Part shown: one piece after another, positions 22,614-35,800 of the stretch
Numbering within the stretch: the first letter of the stretch is position 1
How the letters are laid out: each line of letters starts with the position of its first letter
Assembly (NCBI GenBank): GCA_029531795.1
Contig: JAPEIS010000001.1
Location: forward strand, 2,790,001 to 2,854,000
From: Sclerotinia nivalis
Taxonomy: Eukaryota > Ascomycota > Leotiomycetes > Helotiales > Sclerotiniaceae
Length of the DNA: 64,000 nucleotides
Direction: 5' to 3'
The notes under the pieces: generated by a model
The model's input: only the letters and a program-made list of their open reading frames with translations
What the model was told of the DNA's origin: nothing
Databases searched by the model: none
Translations under genes and position numbers: made by a program

Positions 22614-25281
22614 ATGTCTACTACAAGAATCTCAACTCCAAAAAGGTCTCCAAAAAAATCGACTTTCACTAAAACTGGAATTTCAATCACAAAATCAACG
22701 CCCAATCTCGGCGCCTCCTACAATTTGGCATTATTACAAGCTTCAGGAGCTACACCGGTTCCTGCACATTTTTCCAATAACGGTCAGGGCTTTGGTCTAA
22801 ACAATCATAGGTCGAAGCCATCTCGACAAGTCTCACTTGCATCCCTTACCTCAAATTCACTTGCGGCAATACCGGATGCAAGTAAAAGATACCCTCTTTC
22901 AACAGTTTTTGATGAGGATATGCCAACAACAGGCAACATGCTACCGTATACACCTTCTCGAGTTGGTGGTGGGCCGGATGAGTTGGAGGTGGGTGATATA
23001 GTTGATGTACCTGGTAATATGTATGGTACTGTCAAATTTGTCGGCAGTGTGCAAGGCAAGAAAGGGGTATTTGCTGGAGTGGAATTGCATGAGATGTTTG
23101 CTTCAAAAGGGAAGAACAATGGTGATGTTGAAGGGTGAGTTATACAAGCAACTACCACTGCAAACAAGCAATGAACTGATTGATGGGTGATACAGAATTC
23201 ACTACTTTTCAACAAGAATTGATGGTGCTGGAATCTTTCTTCCTGTCAGCAGGGCAACGAGGCGTAGCACTCCATCTTCTCATGATGATTCTTTTCCTCT
23301 TTCACCGGCTTCTCCATCACTGAGCAATAGGATTGGCAGACTGGGATCAGACTTAAACACTCCACCAGCACCTCACCTACCGAGGTTCAGTCAATCTGTT
23401 GGTCCAGGCAGAATCCAGAAAATCCGACCATCGATAGCCACACCAACCACATCACGACCAGAGTCTCCAGTACGAAGAGCAGCCGCTGCTAGGACATCAA
23501 TAAATGCACCTGCGCAGAGAGTCCCATCTCGATATGGAAGCCCTGCAGCGGCAAACTTTGGGCAGAGCATTAGAGGAACGCAAGATGCTAGAGACCCAAG
23601 CAAGAAAGTCGGTTACGCCCCAATAAATGGCATGAAGACACCAGTCCCTCCACGAAGTGTTTCGGCACTTGGCACAGGAAATAGACCTGGAGCAATGAAC
23701 CTCAGTGATGAAGATACGCCTCCTGCGGGAATTACACGGACGGCAACAAACGGGAGCGTGAGCTCAGTCTCTTCCTTTAACGCAAAGTTACGACCTGCAT
23801 CAAGATCCGCCTCGCGTGCGTCCCGAGCTACTGACGACGAGGTCGAGCGATTGAGAAGTCTACTGGAGGAACGCGATCGAGAAATAAAAGCACAAGCTTC
23901 AATCATAGAAGACATGGAAAAGACCCTCAGTGAAGCACAATCACTGATGGAAGACAACAATGAGAACGCGAGTGGTAATAGAGATAGCCGGGGAAGCATG
24001 GAGGACAAAGACGCAGCACAATTGAGAGCAACAATTCGTGAAAAGAATGAAAAAATCGCCATGCTGACTGCTGAGTTTGATCAGCATCGAGCTGATTTCA
24101 GAAGTACAATAGACACACTCGAGATGGCCGGTGCCGAAACCGAAAGAGTATACGATGAGCGCATGAGTAATCTTGTAATGGAGCTCAGGACAATGCATGA
24201 GAACAGTCATGATGTGAAGCATGTTGCTGTACAACTGAAACAGCTCGAAGAGCTTGTTCAGGAGCTTGAGGAAGGTCTTGAAGATGCGCGGCGTGGTGAA
24301 GCCGAAGCTCGCGGTGAGGTCGAGTTCTTGCGTGGAGAGGTTGAAAGAACTCGATCTGAGCTCCGTCGTGAGCGGGAGAAGACTGTCGAAGCTCTTAGTA
24401 ACGCAAATCCTGCTACGGGTGTAGGCGCAGCAACACTTTCTAAAGAGATTGCACAAAGAGATGACGAGATCCGCGGTTTGAAAGCTATCATCCACTCACT
24501 TAGCCGAGATGCCATACCTGATGGGAATTTCTCGGATCATGACAAAACACCAGGTGTTATACGACCAGGATTACATCGAAGCCGTACAGAAAGCGCTTCA
24601 GTTCCAGAGGAGGAGCGCCTTACCCGGGAGAAGTTAGAACGGGAAGTGAGCGAACTTCGTGCCGTAGGAGAAAGCAAAGACGGCAAGGAAGAACAAATGG
24701 AGCGCGAGTTGGAGGGGCTACGGAGGGGAAGTATCAGCAATCCTACTACTCAGTGTACTAGTGCCATTAGCAGTGGAACTGTAACCCAGGATATAAACTC
24801 TGTCCGAGATTCCAAAAGCACAGTTGGAAGCTGGCGGGACCGCGAAGGAGCATCAGATGTTCACCACAACAACTTGGAGTCAATGCCAGAAAATGACAGT
24901 TACTCTTCTGCAGCGGAGGATTTCTGTGAATTGTGCGAGGCATCAGGCCATGATGTTCTACATTGCCCCATGTTCGGTCCCAATGGTAATAGTGGCAATT
25001 CTAAGGATGAGTCTCCTAAACAGCAACGAACAGGAAAAGACGTTGTCATGGAAGGACTCAAATTATCACCCAAACCAGCCCAAGAAGAATACGAACCAGC
25101 ACCGTTAGCACCAGCCAAGAAGTCGCCTGATGCCTCGCCAATCAAAACCATCCCTAACCTCATGGAACCAGGTCCTGCTCCAGGAAAAGCAAGTGGAGTC
25201 ATCAATATGGACAAATGGTGCGGTGTATGTGAACGAGATGGACATGATAGCATTGACTGTCCGTTTGAAGATGCGTTTTAG
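22614..25281 (+). CDS. CLIP-170-like microtubule plus-end protein (CAP-Gly, coiled coil, two zinc knuckles)
   Basis: Exons 22614-23134 and 23196-25281, intron 23135-23195; 2607 nt, 868 aa. The first ATG with a good context (CACAAATGTCTACT) was used. A basic Ser/Thr-rich N-terminus precedes one CAP-Gly domain (about 122-190) with DIVDVPGNMYGTVKFVG and the tubulin-tail binding motif GKNNGDVEG completed by the splice into IHYFS. Then come a long disordered Ser/Pro region, a coiled coil (about 390-600, DDEVERLRSLLEERDREIKAQ onward) and two CLIP1-type zinc knuckles: C-x2-C-x4-GHD-x4-C near 751-764 and near 849-862 at the very C-terminus. This is the architecture of yeast Bik1, fission-yeast Tip1 and human CLIP-170, which track growing microtubule ends and load dynein. 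No truncation is visible. Confidence 0.93.
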
Positions 25282-25893
25282 GAGATTACAGCTATGTCTT
25301 TTTCAGGATACACTGTCATACCGATGTCAATTTTTTCTTTTCTTTGTTATTAGTTATGGGCAAGGCCGCATTGCATTGCAAGGAGTGTTATCCGTCTGCA
25401 ATATACCCTTTCGGTTCTCCATTTCATGTATATTTTCCATGCGATGAGTATGAGGGGGAGGGAGATGATATTTTTATGAGGCTTGGATGAGATGAAACTG
25501 GATTGAATTAGAGGATGGGAGACGGAACGAAACATGAGTTGGACGTAATGATCATGTAGTATACTTTGTCAAATTAATGATCCCAATGCTTAGATTTAAT
25601 TCTGTATTTCTCGATGGGAATCCCTCATATGCTGGTATGTGCTAGGTTGGTGATTGATTGCTCGGATGAAAATCATCATGATGGCCATGTTGGCTAGGGG
25701 TTTGTGGGACTACTGTTACTGAGATGATTTATGGAAATATTTAGCTGGAGAATGTGGTGTGATTTCTTATGACCTTGATTAAATGCAAAAACGTTTGTCC
25801 CCCAGTAATATCTCAAAAATACAAACAGGCAGCGCCGTCATCATTAAATACGCCAATCTCTACATACAAATTGTACAATTGAATGAGCACCTA
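25282..25893. terminator. Convergent 3' region, CLIP-like / NmrA-like
   Basis: About 610 bp between facing stop codons; AT-rich 3' UTRs and nothing else recognised. Confidence 0.3.
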
Positions 25894-26843
25894 TCACGAA
25901 CTCTCCTTCTCCTCCTCCATCCCACAACACGTAACTCTCACCAAGTCCTCCAGCTCCGGGAGGGTCATCTCCTTGATACCGAAAACACAATTATGGACAC
26001 GCTCGAAGTTTCCACCGAAATTGAAAGTTTTTTCGCAATTTGAGTTTGCGTCTGCGGTTTCTTTGGGTTCTTCTTCTTGAATATCCCATTCTTGGTTGGG
26101 TGTTAGTGATTGCGCGATGGATAGGAGTTGTTGGTGCGAGATATCGATGTCTTTTATGCGGATGGGTCGATTGGCTGTTTCGCGGGGATGGGTGAGGATT
26201 CGACGGACGGCTTTGGAGAGGGAGGGGAGAGTGGTGAGGGAGATGGGGTGGGTTTTGGAAAGGGGGTTGAGTGTTGCGGTGCGGTCTTGGAAATTGAAGA
26301 AGAGGTTGTTTTTGAGGGATAGTTCGAGGATGGGGTTGCTGAATAGGAGGGTGTAGCTTAGAGGGGTTTGGGTGGCTTGCTCTTGGAGGTAGGATTCTAT
26401 GGCGATTTTTTGCTCGAAGACTTGGTTGGTGGGCGAGAGCTGTCGGATCGTGGGACTGCAGAAATCGTAGCTGTATTCTGAGGGGAGGAATCGGTGCACG
26501 TGCGCTTGGATGCAGGCATCTATGAGAAGTTTTTGGACGGGGATGGCGCTGGGGGATATGGTGGAGATGACGGCGTCTTGATCGGTTAGGGCGTGTGTTA
26601 GAGAGGTAAGGGAGGTGTAATCGACTTGGATTACTTTGATGGCGGGGGCGAAGAGTGATTGGTAGGTGGTGGAGTCCCGGGTTAGGATTGTAATGTCGAA
26701 GAGTTCCGACTTTAGGAGCTCGCTGAGGATTGCTTTGCCTACGGGGCCGGATGCCTAGATTTTGTTATTTGCGAGTGCTTGTGGTATATGGGGGGAATAC
26801 TAACACCAGCTATGGCGACCTTTTTGATTATATCGTATGTCAT
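25894..26843 (-). CDS. NmrA-like / isoflavone-reductase-like NAD(P)-binding protein
   Basis: Two exons on minus, 26843-26805 (13 codons) and 26754-25894; 900 nt, 299 aa. The donor GTTAGT at 26804 was preferred over the overlapping GTGTTA because only it rebuilds the dinucleotide-binding loop: VAIAGASGPVGKAIL, i.e. GASGxVG at residues 13-19. Next are LFDITILTRD, IQVDYTSLTSL, DAVISTIS and HRFLPSEYSYD, all expected for the PCBER/NmrA atypical SDR group. These proteins bind NADP(H) and either reduce small aromatic substrates or act as redox sensors. The codon use is biased toward C/T on the coding strand. Substrate is unknown; a metabolic reductase is the default guess. Confidence 0.85.
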
Positions 26844-27847
26844 GGTTGTGATGATCACGATTGTTTTTCGAAAAAATGTGTATGATGTAACTAACAATAA
26901 TTGAATGCAATGGGATGAGATAACGATATTCGAAAATAAAATAACAACTTATACTGTTTCCTTGAGCTCTTTATATACAATTGTTACATATTGGTACTTT
27001 CTCGCCCTGCTGATTATGGGCTGACGAAATCACACCACTGAGTGTTCCGATGCATCAAAGGCCAAGCATTATCAACACTCGATTTTCAAAACTCCATCGC
27101 TCTTGGCCGAAGTGTTCATTTATCCATCCGTCATGGATATATTTCGCCAGAGTTTATATGGTTCGATGGATGATATTGTATTTTCCGACATTTTTTCGTG
27201 TACGGTGTATGAGTTGGTCAGATGGACCTGGGTAATTTTAGAGAGGATAAGAGCTCGGTTACACACCGCAAAAAAAAGATGAGACGAAAATGCTTTTTGT
27301 TAATTGAGTGTACTTGACTGGAGTTTTTAATATCATTTTGCAATAATACAAGTTTCATTTTGATAATAGCAAGTAACAATTCACGAGGCCCTCGACTGAC
27401 AGTCAATCGGCAAGAAACCAAAGTACGCTAGATCTAATTAGGAACATTGCACGAGTTTGAGCTCAATCGCTCCTGATCTGCTCTACTCCGTGCCTGCCTA
27501 CGAGGAAGGGAGGCTATCATCTATCCTTCACTGACTTGTAATTGCCCATCTTGTTCCGCAAATACCATCGTACTTACCCAGAAAAGATTCAAAATGGAAT
27601 TCATCTCTATTTACTCGTCTCGTCCCAATTTCCTTCTCTCATCCCAATACTTCCATCCTTCACGATCTATACTAGATTAAATCTTTCGACGAATACTTGA
27701 CAATTTCTCTCTCAGCTTTACAACTTGTGACGTTCTTCCTTCGAGTTTGTCAGAAAGTAGACTAAAGGTCTCGTTTGGAGTCCTTTATTATATAACAGGA
27801 TTGTACTGGCCCTACGGACGCTGAAAATCACATCAAGCTGAGTCGAC
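26844..27847. promoter_or_regulatory. Divergent intergenic region, NmrA-like / E2-like
   Basis: 1.0 kb between divergent genes. The part upstream of 27848 is pyrimidine-rich (TTTCTCTCTCAGCTTT), as expected for a fungal leader. No gene seen. Confidence 0.35.
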
Positions 27848-28942
27848 ATGGGGGATAATCTCTCCGCAGACCTCAATGTGTCGGGCCAACCTTCTACTTT
27901 TGCATCCGTTCCTGATGCCGAAACAAGTCATGAGTTGGGTGCTAAATTATTGGAGATTAAGATGAAACACAAAAATATTGTCAATCGCATCATTCAAGCT
28001 CATGAGCAGCCCGAGACAGACCAGTTGAGGTGCATACTGGGCGAGTATACGTGTGGAGACTCATATCCTTTTATCAGTCTCTGCCCTGTTAATGGTGATC
28101 CTCAAAACGCCTTCGCCTGCATCGAAGGACCTACCTTGACCCCGTATGAAAGGGGTATCTTCTGGCTGCACGTTTATTTTCCGGCGGAATATCCCACTCA
28201 ACCACCGAAAATGCGTTTCTTGACACCAATTTGTCACCCAAACATCGATGAAAATGGGGAGTTCTACCTTAAAGATCTTTCGTTAGAAGAAGATGGATAT
28301 GTTCCTCCTATGCTTACACAAGACATTCTCTGGTCGGTATTTAAGATGCTTGATGAGCCTGTTTTTAGGAGATTTGAATTTAAGAACAGTTATATTTCTG
28401 AATTTGATGAGTTCTTGCACAAGGCAGAGCTTTACACCAACGAACATGCGATGGTTGATGAGCCAGATACGACAAAACTGGTGAAAGATTGGCTAGAACA
28501 TTTCGATCAACGCTCTGAGATCGCCCAAGGTTCCGAGGCTCAGGATACCGATGATGATGCATGCCCAAATGCTACTGTTGAAACATGCCAGGTCGCTCTC
28601 ATCAATTGGCGGCAGCAGATATGGGAAACGCGCGAAGAGGATAAATTCAAGGATCTTGAATCCATCATACCAGACTCTGCCATCATTACCATATCTAAAA
28701 ATCTGGATAGACTATTCACCAACGAAATCAAACTTGAGCAACTGGACTTGGAGGAATGGGATGCACGCGCGCAGTTCCTAGAAGACCATTCTGATTCTTC
28801 TATTCGGCAGTTGTTGAAGAACGTGTGCGATCACTGCGTAAACGTTGTTGTTCAGCAGTTGGAGAAGGAAAGAGAGGACGCCATGCGAGCTACTATGATA
28901 GATAAACATGAGCGAACCTGGAACCCAATGTGGTTCAGATAA
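27848..28942 (+). CDS. E2-like (UBC-fold) protein lacking the catalytic cysteine
   Basis: Single exon, 364 aa. Residues about 35-190 form a ubiquitin-conjugating fold: LLEIKMKHKNIV helix, GPTLTPYERGIFWLHVYFPAEYPTQPPKMRF and the HPNI motif (His130-Pro-Asn). Where active E2 enzymes read HPNI...GxICL, this protein has HPNIDENGEFYLKDL, so the thiol-bearing cysteine is replaced. It is therefore a UEV-type pseudo-E2, or an E2 relative with a non-enzymatic role such as presenting ubiquitin or stabilising a partner E2. The C-terminal 170 residues are acidic and helical and have no domain I recognise; UEV proteins are normally about 140 aa, so this is an extended form. A second reading frame with coding character follows the stop (see findings). 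Confidence 0.82.
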   Translation: MGDNLSADLNVSGQPSTFASVPDAETSHELGAKLLEIKMKHKNIVNRIIQAHEQPETDQLRCILGEYTCGDSYPFISLCPVNGDPQNAFACIEGPTLTPYERGIFWLHVYFPAEYPTQPPKMRFLTPICHPNIDENGEFYLKDLSLEEDGYVPPMLTQDILWSVFKMLDEPVFRRFEFKNSYISEFDEFLHKAELYTNEHAMVDEPDTTKLVKDWLEHFDQRSEIAQGSEAQDTDDDACPNATVETCQVALINWRQQIWETREEDKFKDLESIIPDSAIITISKNLDRLFTNEIKLEQLDLEEWDARAQFLEDHSDSSIRQLLKNVCDHCVNVVVQQLEKEREDAMRATMIDKHERTWNPMWFR

Positions 28943-30244
28943 TGATCTGTGTTCCAAGCATGAGGGCTCGAAGTCTAATGTGGAATCACAAATTTCACAA
29001 GGCGGGGAGGCCACCAAAGGTCTCAAGAAAGGCAGGAAAGGCATCAGCGCGGCGATATTAGGGGTATGTATATCGACACAGACGTAGTCAGCATGCATGA
29101 ATACATAACGGGGCAAGGCATACTGATTACAACCCTGATGGAGTCACTTGTGCAGATGCAGCTGCATCGTTATACCGATACGACACGGCTTTTGACACGG
29201 GAACAAAGATAAGATGTTTCTGTATAGGAAACTCGAGTTATACAAATATATGATATTTGATCGCATGAAGTTATCATTCCTGATTCATCGTCTTCTTTAC
29301 TAAACTATTGTGAGTTTACCTAGACATTATACATGAACGTTTCACTCAAAAACCGAATCTAATCTAGATTTCAACAGCATTTAAAACGTTTTACTCGCAG
29401 CTCGCCTCAAGAAACTAACTGTAAAGTTCTGGTTCTTGAAAAAGGCACTATGTCTACAGATCACTTGCGGTTCATCCATAATCCCTCCTTTTTTCGAGCC
29501 CCAAGTATCACAGAATTTTGCGAAGACATAGGAATATTCCAATCATCTTCACAGATTAGGTAGACTGATGGGGATCACCAAAGTAGTTTAAAAACTGGCA
29601 AGACTCTAATTTTAGTTTAGACTCCAAATCACTAATCATTGCATTACCAAGATCACGGTGGTAATTTTGTGTAGCGTTTATTATCGGGGATGATCCTATC
29701 CTCTTAATCACAATTACTGTTTATACATTAGCTTTAAGTACTCAAGTTGAATTACTCACATTCACAACACTATTAGAGCTCTTCTCACCAGTAGCTTCCT
29801 TAAGACTGATTCTCCGTGTCCATAGTAATATCGTGGTATTTTACCCCTCTTTTTTCGCCTTGGTCAATTCCTTTTTCTATATTCCGCATTTTCTAATATT
29901 CCTTCCACGATGCGGTGCGGAGTATCATCTCCCATCAATTTAATGACATTATGTTTTGGTGGTCAACCATCGCTTAAGAGCTCGGCATTGGGGATATCAG
30001 GTTTTTGGTACGATTCTTTGTGTTTTTGAAACTCTCCCTCAAAGAATTGTAACACAGCCTACATGCCATAAACCCACGTTTTGCTTTGTTCCATAGAGAT
30101 ATCACTCATCATCCCAATCTCGGAAACTTTTCTTTCAATCTGGAATATTTCCTCTTCTATGCTTCATTTAGCATGGGTTCCTTTTCGTCTTTGTCTCTAT
30201 AATTTTCCTATTAGTCAACGAGGTCAGGATGCATTATTCGGATA
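28943..30244. other. Intergenic region
   Basis: 1.3 kb. The first 120 bp carry coding-like sequence in a shifted frame (see findings). The rest is AT-rich with no supported gene; the last 350 bp are the probable promoter of the next gene. Confidence 0.4.
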
Positions 30245-31978
30245 ATGCCCATGTCCATCTCCCTCAAAATAAGGTCACACGGGTGCCGTTTCGATTTTGC
30301 CATGGCGTACCATTCGCCGTCTAAAGCCCAGATTCGGGCGACGTTGCCACCGGCTTTGGAATCTAGCGGACGTTCTCTGGGGCATTCGCACTCTCAGTCT
30401 CAATTACAGACAAATGTGCGTGCACAGTTGGGACCATGGGCACAGTGGGGTCATACTTCGGCTTCATTGAATGGTTTGGAGAATATGAGGCGCCCGAGAT
30501 TGACGCATAGTGTTACGACGAGTGATAGATATCACTTCAATAAAGATCCATTGCCGGCGATTCCTAGTGTTCTGGCGAAGAAGCTAACTAGAGGGAGTAG
30601 GAGGCTTGACGGGAGGTTGAATGAGTATTGGGAACCTGTTCCGAGGCCTTGTATGGATATTTCTGGTTCGAAGAGCTACGATGATGATACGACGAAAGAA
30701 AAGGAAACGATTCACAAAGTGGAAAGGACTCAGTCTTCGCCCGAAGCTAGAACTCTACCTCCGCCTCCCGATCCACCTATGACTAAATCGGCAACGAAGG
30801 TCATGCAGAGAACGGGCTATGATCCTACTATGGAAATAAGAGAGGGGAAAAGTCCACAGTCATCGTTACATATAGTCACAGATAAATCTGATAATTCTGA
30901 TAGCGATTATAGTCAGGAAGATGGCATGGATTCTCCTCTAGATCAACAGAGCCATGTCATTGCTTCTGTTCCAGTTTCTCCGATGCAGCAGGATGAGATG
31001 AATTTCCACTCTTCCAAATACCACTCTAGCAATGCATCAAGTCCAGGCACCTCGACACCGAATTCATTAGTAATATCACCGGAATATAAAGAACGAGTAT
31101 CAAGGTTTATGCAAGGACACTTAGAAGTACCGAATACTGATCAAGGTCCACCCTGCGCCACAAGTCTTGAGGACTTGATAGATCAAGAAGGAATGAAGTA
31201 CGAACATCAAATTGATCATGAATATCCACTAAGATATGGTCCTCATAACGATGATATAGCACTCATGCCGCCCCCACTAGCATTGCCCCTAAAGCAAAGT
31301 CGACAAAGCTATTTCAGCGAAAGCCCAGAAGATTGGGAACCACGAACCCCTGTTACTCCATTCTTGGGCAGCGGACAACAGCAGAGCATGCATATATCCT
31401 CTACAGTCCCATTTACATCATCCATGGCGGCACGAAACATAACACCGACAGAAGCGAATAACCCCCAAAAGAGAGATTTTTCAACTGGTAAACACCCCCT
31501 GAAAAGTCCCTTTCCATTTCTCCCAATTCACAAAACACCAGACTCTCCCAAAGCGACAGGATCAACAGGGTCATTGGGCGAAAAGTTCTCGGGTGCTTTC
31601 AAACGACTATCCGGTGGTACGAAAACAGTGTCGATTGAAAGAAATGAGGTGATTCCGAATGCTAGGAGAAGCGCCACAGGTCCAGATACACCAATGCCGA
31701 AAAAATCGGGGTTTATGGGAATCAAAGGAGCTCCGGATGTGATACAGAAGGGTAACGAACATTTTCATGATGTGGTGGAGAAGGTAAAATTGAAGGTTAA
31801 TAAGAAAGAGAGGAGGAGGAGGGAATTGAAGAAACAAATTATGGTTGTTGGGATTATGGATCAAACTCCAGGTTCGTTGCCGGTTTCTCATGAGTTATTC
31901 TTCTTAGTATTCGTTTCCCGACAGCAAAGTACTAACTGCTTCCTGTAAATAGATGGGAGGGCATCTGAATGGCTTTGA
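30245..31978 (+). CDS. Disordered conserved fungal protein, unknown function
   Basis: Exons 30245-31871 and 31953-31978, intron with perfect TACTAAC branch site at 31930-31936; 1653 nt, 550 aa. The tiny last exon gives the ending TPDGRASEWL, which is plausible as a conserved tip. An alternative start is the ATG at 30302 (GCCATGGCGTACC, strong context), 19 codons downstream. The protein is Ser/Pro-rich with short conserved islands: AQIRATLPPALE near the N-terminus, RRLDGRLNEYWEPVP, SPEYKERVSRFMQGHLEVP and a basic C-terminal helix (KVKLKVNKKERRRRELKKQI) that could bind membrane or nucleic acid. SP and TP sites are numerous, suggesting kinase regulation. No enzyme motif is seen. Confidence 0.75.
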
Positions 31979-32868
31979 TATTGGACACGAAACTGTGCAA
32001 AAATAGTAGTTTGATTTAAGACAGCGGAACCTCCTCCAACAGATTCAACCAGAATGCCTCTAGCATAGTACTGCTAAGTACATGCTTTAAAATGGTCAGA
32101 TAAAGGCCGAGTTTTTGTTACACATCATTGGTTGTGTTAGATCAATATATATATAAACACTGCTCTCGTCCCAAGTCCACTCTCTTGGACGAGATTTAAA
32201 ACTCTATTGTATACTTACTACATACCCAAATGTTAATGATGATTTCGACATAGCGAACACTTCCGTCTAATATGCTGACTTGACCCGGTCAACATTTCAG
32301 AAATTTAAAGTCATTGTCATCCCATCCCATAGGTGAAGAGATGCGCATGATTAACTTTTCCACCGGCGAATCATATGCTCTTATAACGTAAGTAATGTAC
32401 CTGCAGCTTCAACCCCGCATCTTTGTGCCACCCTCACAAAAGCTTGGAATATAATATAACTTCGTATTTAATGTGCGCATGATTCCATCTCTCAGATGAT
32501 GCTCTTGGAATTGTCTTCCTCCCTGAGATATATTGATTCCTGACTTTGAATGATATTTGTGATTGTTATGAGGTCGGTGAAAGATGTCGAGGTAAGTTGT
32601 TGATCTGCCAACCTCTTCACGTGCCATGAAATCCACTGTTTCACGGCTTCAATCCTCCACATCCCCGCGCTTTCCATAAGCTTGCCCCTGTCTAAACTCC
32701 ACTCCTGCGTAACTAGCGGCGTAGTAGGAGAAGGGTACCACTTTCCGGAGCGAAGCTGAGCTGTTTGAAACAACTTCCAACTACTCTATACTAACTACAA
32801 CAATTACATTCAGTTCATTCCATTCAAATCATCTCGAATCCATCAATAAAATCATCCAATTGCCAATT
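31979..32868. promoter_or_regulatory. Intergenic region upstream of the alpha-mannosidase gene
   Basis: About 890 bp, no gene supported. The last 100 bp are an A/C/T-rich leader (CATTCCATTCAAATCATC) before the ATG at 32869. Confidence 0.35.
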
Positions 32869-35800
32869 ATGGGTGGTGAAACTTTACCAAAGACGGAGCT
32901 TAAGAGCTCATATCCTCTCAGGTCTGAGGGACCCAAGGGTAAATTGATAGCTAATCTTTACAAAGATCGAATTGGTCAATTCTATGCCGCTGGACAATAT
33001 GAAGAGAAGAACTTACGAGCGTATGCCATCTGAATTCCCTCTTTATTTACATTTGCTAATTGATACTGTTGATAGAATGTTAAACGAAGGAGTCGTATCT
33101 GGGGAACCACATATCAAACTTTCGGTCTGGGACGCTCCGGACCTTACTCGACCTACTTTCAAAGATGCCACGAGCCACGACTTTAGATCAACACATATTG
33201 GTGAATCGTTTGGTCCTTCATGGTCTACCCATTGGTTCAAAGTACGAATAACGGTCCCTTCAGAGTTTCTGAAAAAGGACCTGTTGGAGTTACATTGGGA
33301 TGCAAACAATGAAGGAATGGTATGGACCGAGGATGGCAATCCTCTTCAGGGATTGACCGGAGGTGGTGAGAGAGTCGAGTGGATTCTGCCAGACAAATTT
33401 CGCGATGGAAAAGAACATACAATTTACATTGAGATGGGTAAGATACAAACATTGATTGATATGTTTACCAATGCTAATATCAACTATAGCATGCAATGGG
33501 ATGTTTGGTAATGCCCCTGGTGGAGATTCCATTCAACCCCCGAACCCGAATAAATATTTCCAACTTTCAAGAGCTGAGATTGTTGCTGTAAACGTGGAAG
33601 CCCGAGCTTTGTGGATTGATATCTGGGAAATCAATGATGCTGCTAGAGAATTTCCATCAGATTCATGGGAACAACATAAGGCATTGAGAGTTGCGAATGA
33701 AATAATTGATGCTTTCGAGTTGGGAAACCAAGACTCAATCCTTAAAGGCCGAAAAATCGCACAAGAATATCTGGGCGAGAATGTCAACTCATCTAAGGTC
33801 TATGAGACTGGCACAAAGCCTATTGTTTATGGTATCGGTCACTGCCATATTGATACTTGTTGGCTTTGGCCATGGGCCGAGACTAAAAGAAAGGTTGCTA
33901 GGTCCTGGTCGAATCAATGTGATCTTATGGACCGTTACCCTGAGCATCGATTTGCTGTCTCACAGGCACAACAATATAAATGGTTGAAGGAGTATTATCC
34001 TTATGTATTTGACCGAGTTAAGGAAAAGGTCAAACAGGGAAAGTTCCAACCTGTCGGAGGCAGCTGGGTCGAGCACGATACCAACTTGCCCAGTGGCGAG
34101 TCTCTTGTGCGCCAATTCTTGTATGGCCAAAGATTTTTTGAAAGCAATTTCGGAGAGAGATCTAGGACATTTTGGCTACCAGACACATTTGGTTACTCAA
34201 GCCAACTTCCTCAGCTGTGCCGCCTCGCGGGAATGAAACGTTTCTTTACTCAGAAGCTTAGCTGGAACAACATCAACAATTTTCCGCATACCACGTTCAA
34301 TTGGGTGTCTCTAGATGGTAGCCAAGTCATTTGTCACATGGCACCTTCCGAAACATACACTGCAAATGCCGATTTCGGTGATGTAAGAAGATCAGTAACC
34401 CAGCATAAATCGATGGATCAAGACGAGACCTCGCTTCTTGTTTTCGGAAAAGGCGATGGTGGTGGAGGACCAACTTGGCAGATGATTGAGAAGCTCAGAC
34501 GTCTTCGTGGAATGAGTGATACTGTTGGACTTCTACCGAGAGTCCATATGGGAGACTCTGTGGATGATTTCTTTGACCGCCTGGAGAAGAAGGTTTCCGA
34601 GGGTCAAGATTTGGTGACCTGGTATGGTGAATTGTACTTTGAGCTCCACCGTGGGACCTACACGTAAGTTTTCTTCTATTCACCTGTTACAAACCTATTC
34701 TGACGTCGCCTAGGACACAAGCGAACAATAAGCGCAACAACAGAAATTCGGAGATTATGCTGCACAATATTGAACTCCTTTCAACAATCGCAAGTCTTAA
34801 AAGTAAGGACTTTAAATATCCTAAAGAAGATATCGATTTTATGTGGGAGGCTGTATTATTGTGCCAGTTCCATGACTGCCTGCCGGGATCTTCTATTGAA
34901 ATGTGTTACGACGACAGTGATGAGGTACGCGAACTGCACTTAGTTTAAGCTTTATACAATACTGACAGGCAATAGCTATATGCAAAGGTATTCAAGGCTG
35001 GCGAAAAGATCCTCAAAGAGCTCTACAAGACCCTAGGTGTACGGGAAGCCGAAGACTCACCCGAGGATGGTAACATTGTGGCCCTTAATACCATGCCATG
35101 GCACAGGAGAGAGATCGTTCCGCTCGGTAATAACACTGCCGGAGTTGCTTGTGGACAAGGTAATCTCTTAAACATCAAGACTTTCAAGATCGCCGAAACA
35201 CCAGAAGTTACCGTCAAAGAAGTCAGAAGAGGTGTTTTCGTGTTACAAAATGACCAACTCAAAGTCGAAGTCGAAGGCGGTGTTATTACATCTCTGTATG
35301 ATAGACAAGCGGAAAGAGAAGTCGTGGCAAAAGGGGGCAAAGCTAACCAGCTTGTTATATTCGATGATAAACCACTTTATTGGCAAGCTTGGGATGTGGA
35401 AGTTTTCCACTTAAACTCTCGTAAGGAATTACCTCCAGGAGATACCAAGATCGTTCAAAGTGATGCACACAGAGTTAGTGTCATGACCGAGACAAAAATC
35501 AGCGAAGACAGCTGGGTGAAGACTCATATTAGTCTGTCTGCCGCTTTCAAGGGTCAGCAGTCTTATGTTGAAATGGAAAGCGAGGTTGAATGGAGGGAAA
35601 GTATGAAATTCCTCAAAGTCGAATTTCCTGTCGATGTTCGAAACACCGAAGCATCCTACGAGACACAGTTTGGTATCATTAAGAGACCTACTCACTATAA
35701 CACTACGTAAGTTTGACTTCCTTATATCCTGAGGACTATATAACTAACAACAGATAGATGGGATATGGCCAAGTTTGAAGTATGCTGTCACAAATTCGCC

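Noticed and set aside
26096..26356. Plus-strand frames opposite the NmrA-like gene
   Set aside because: Shadow frames produced by the strand-biased codon use of the NmrA-like gene.
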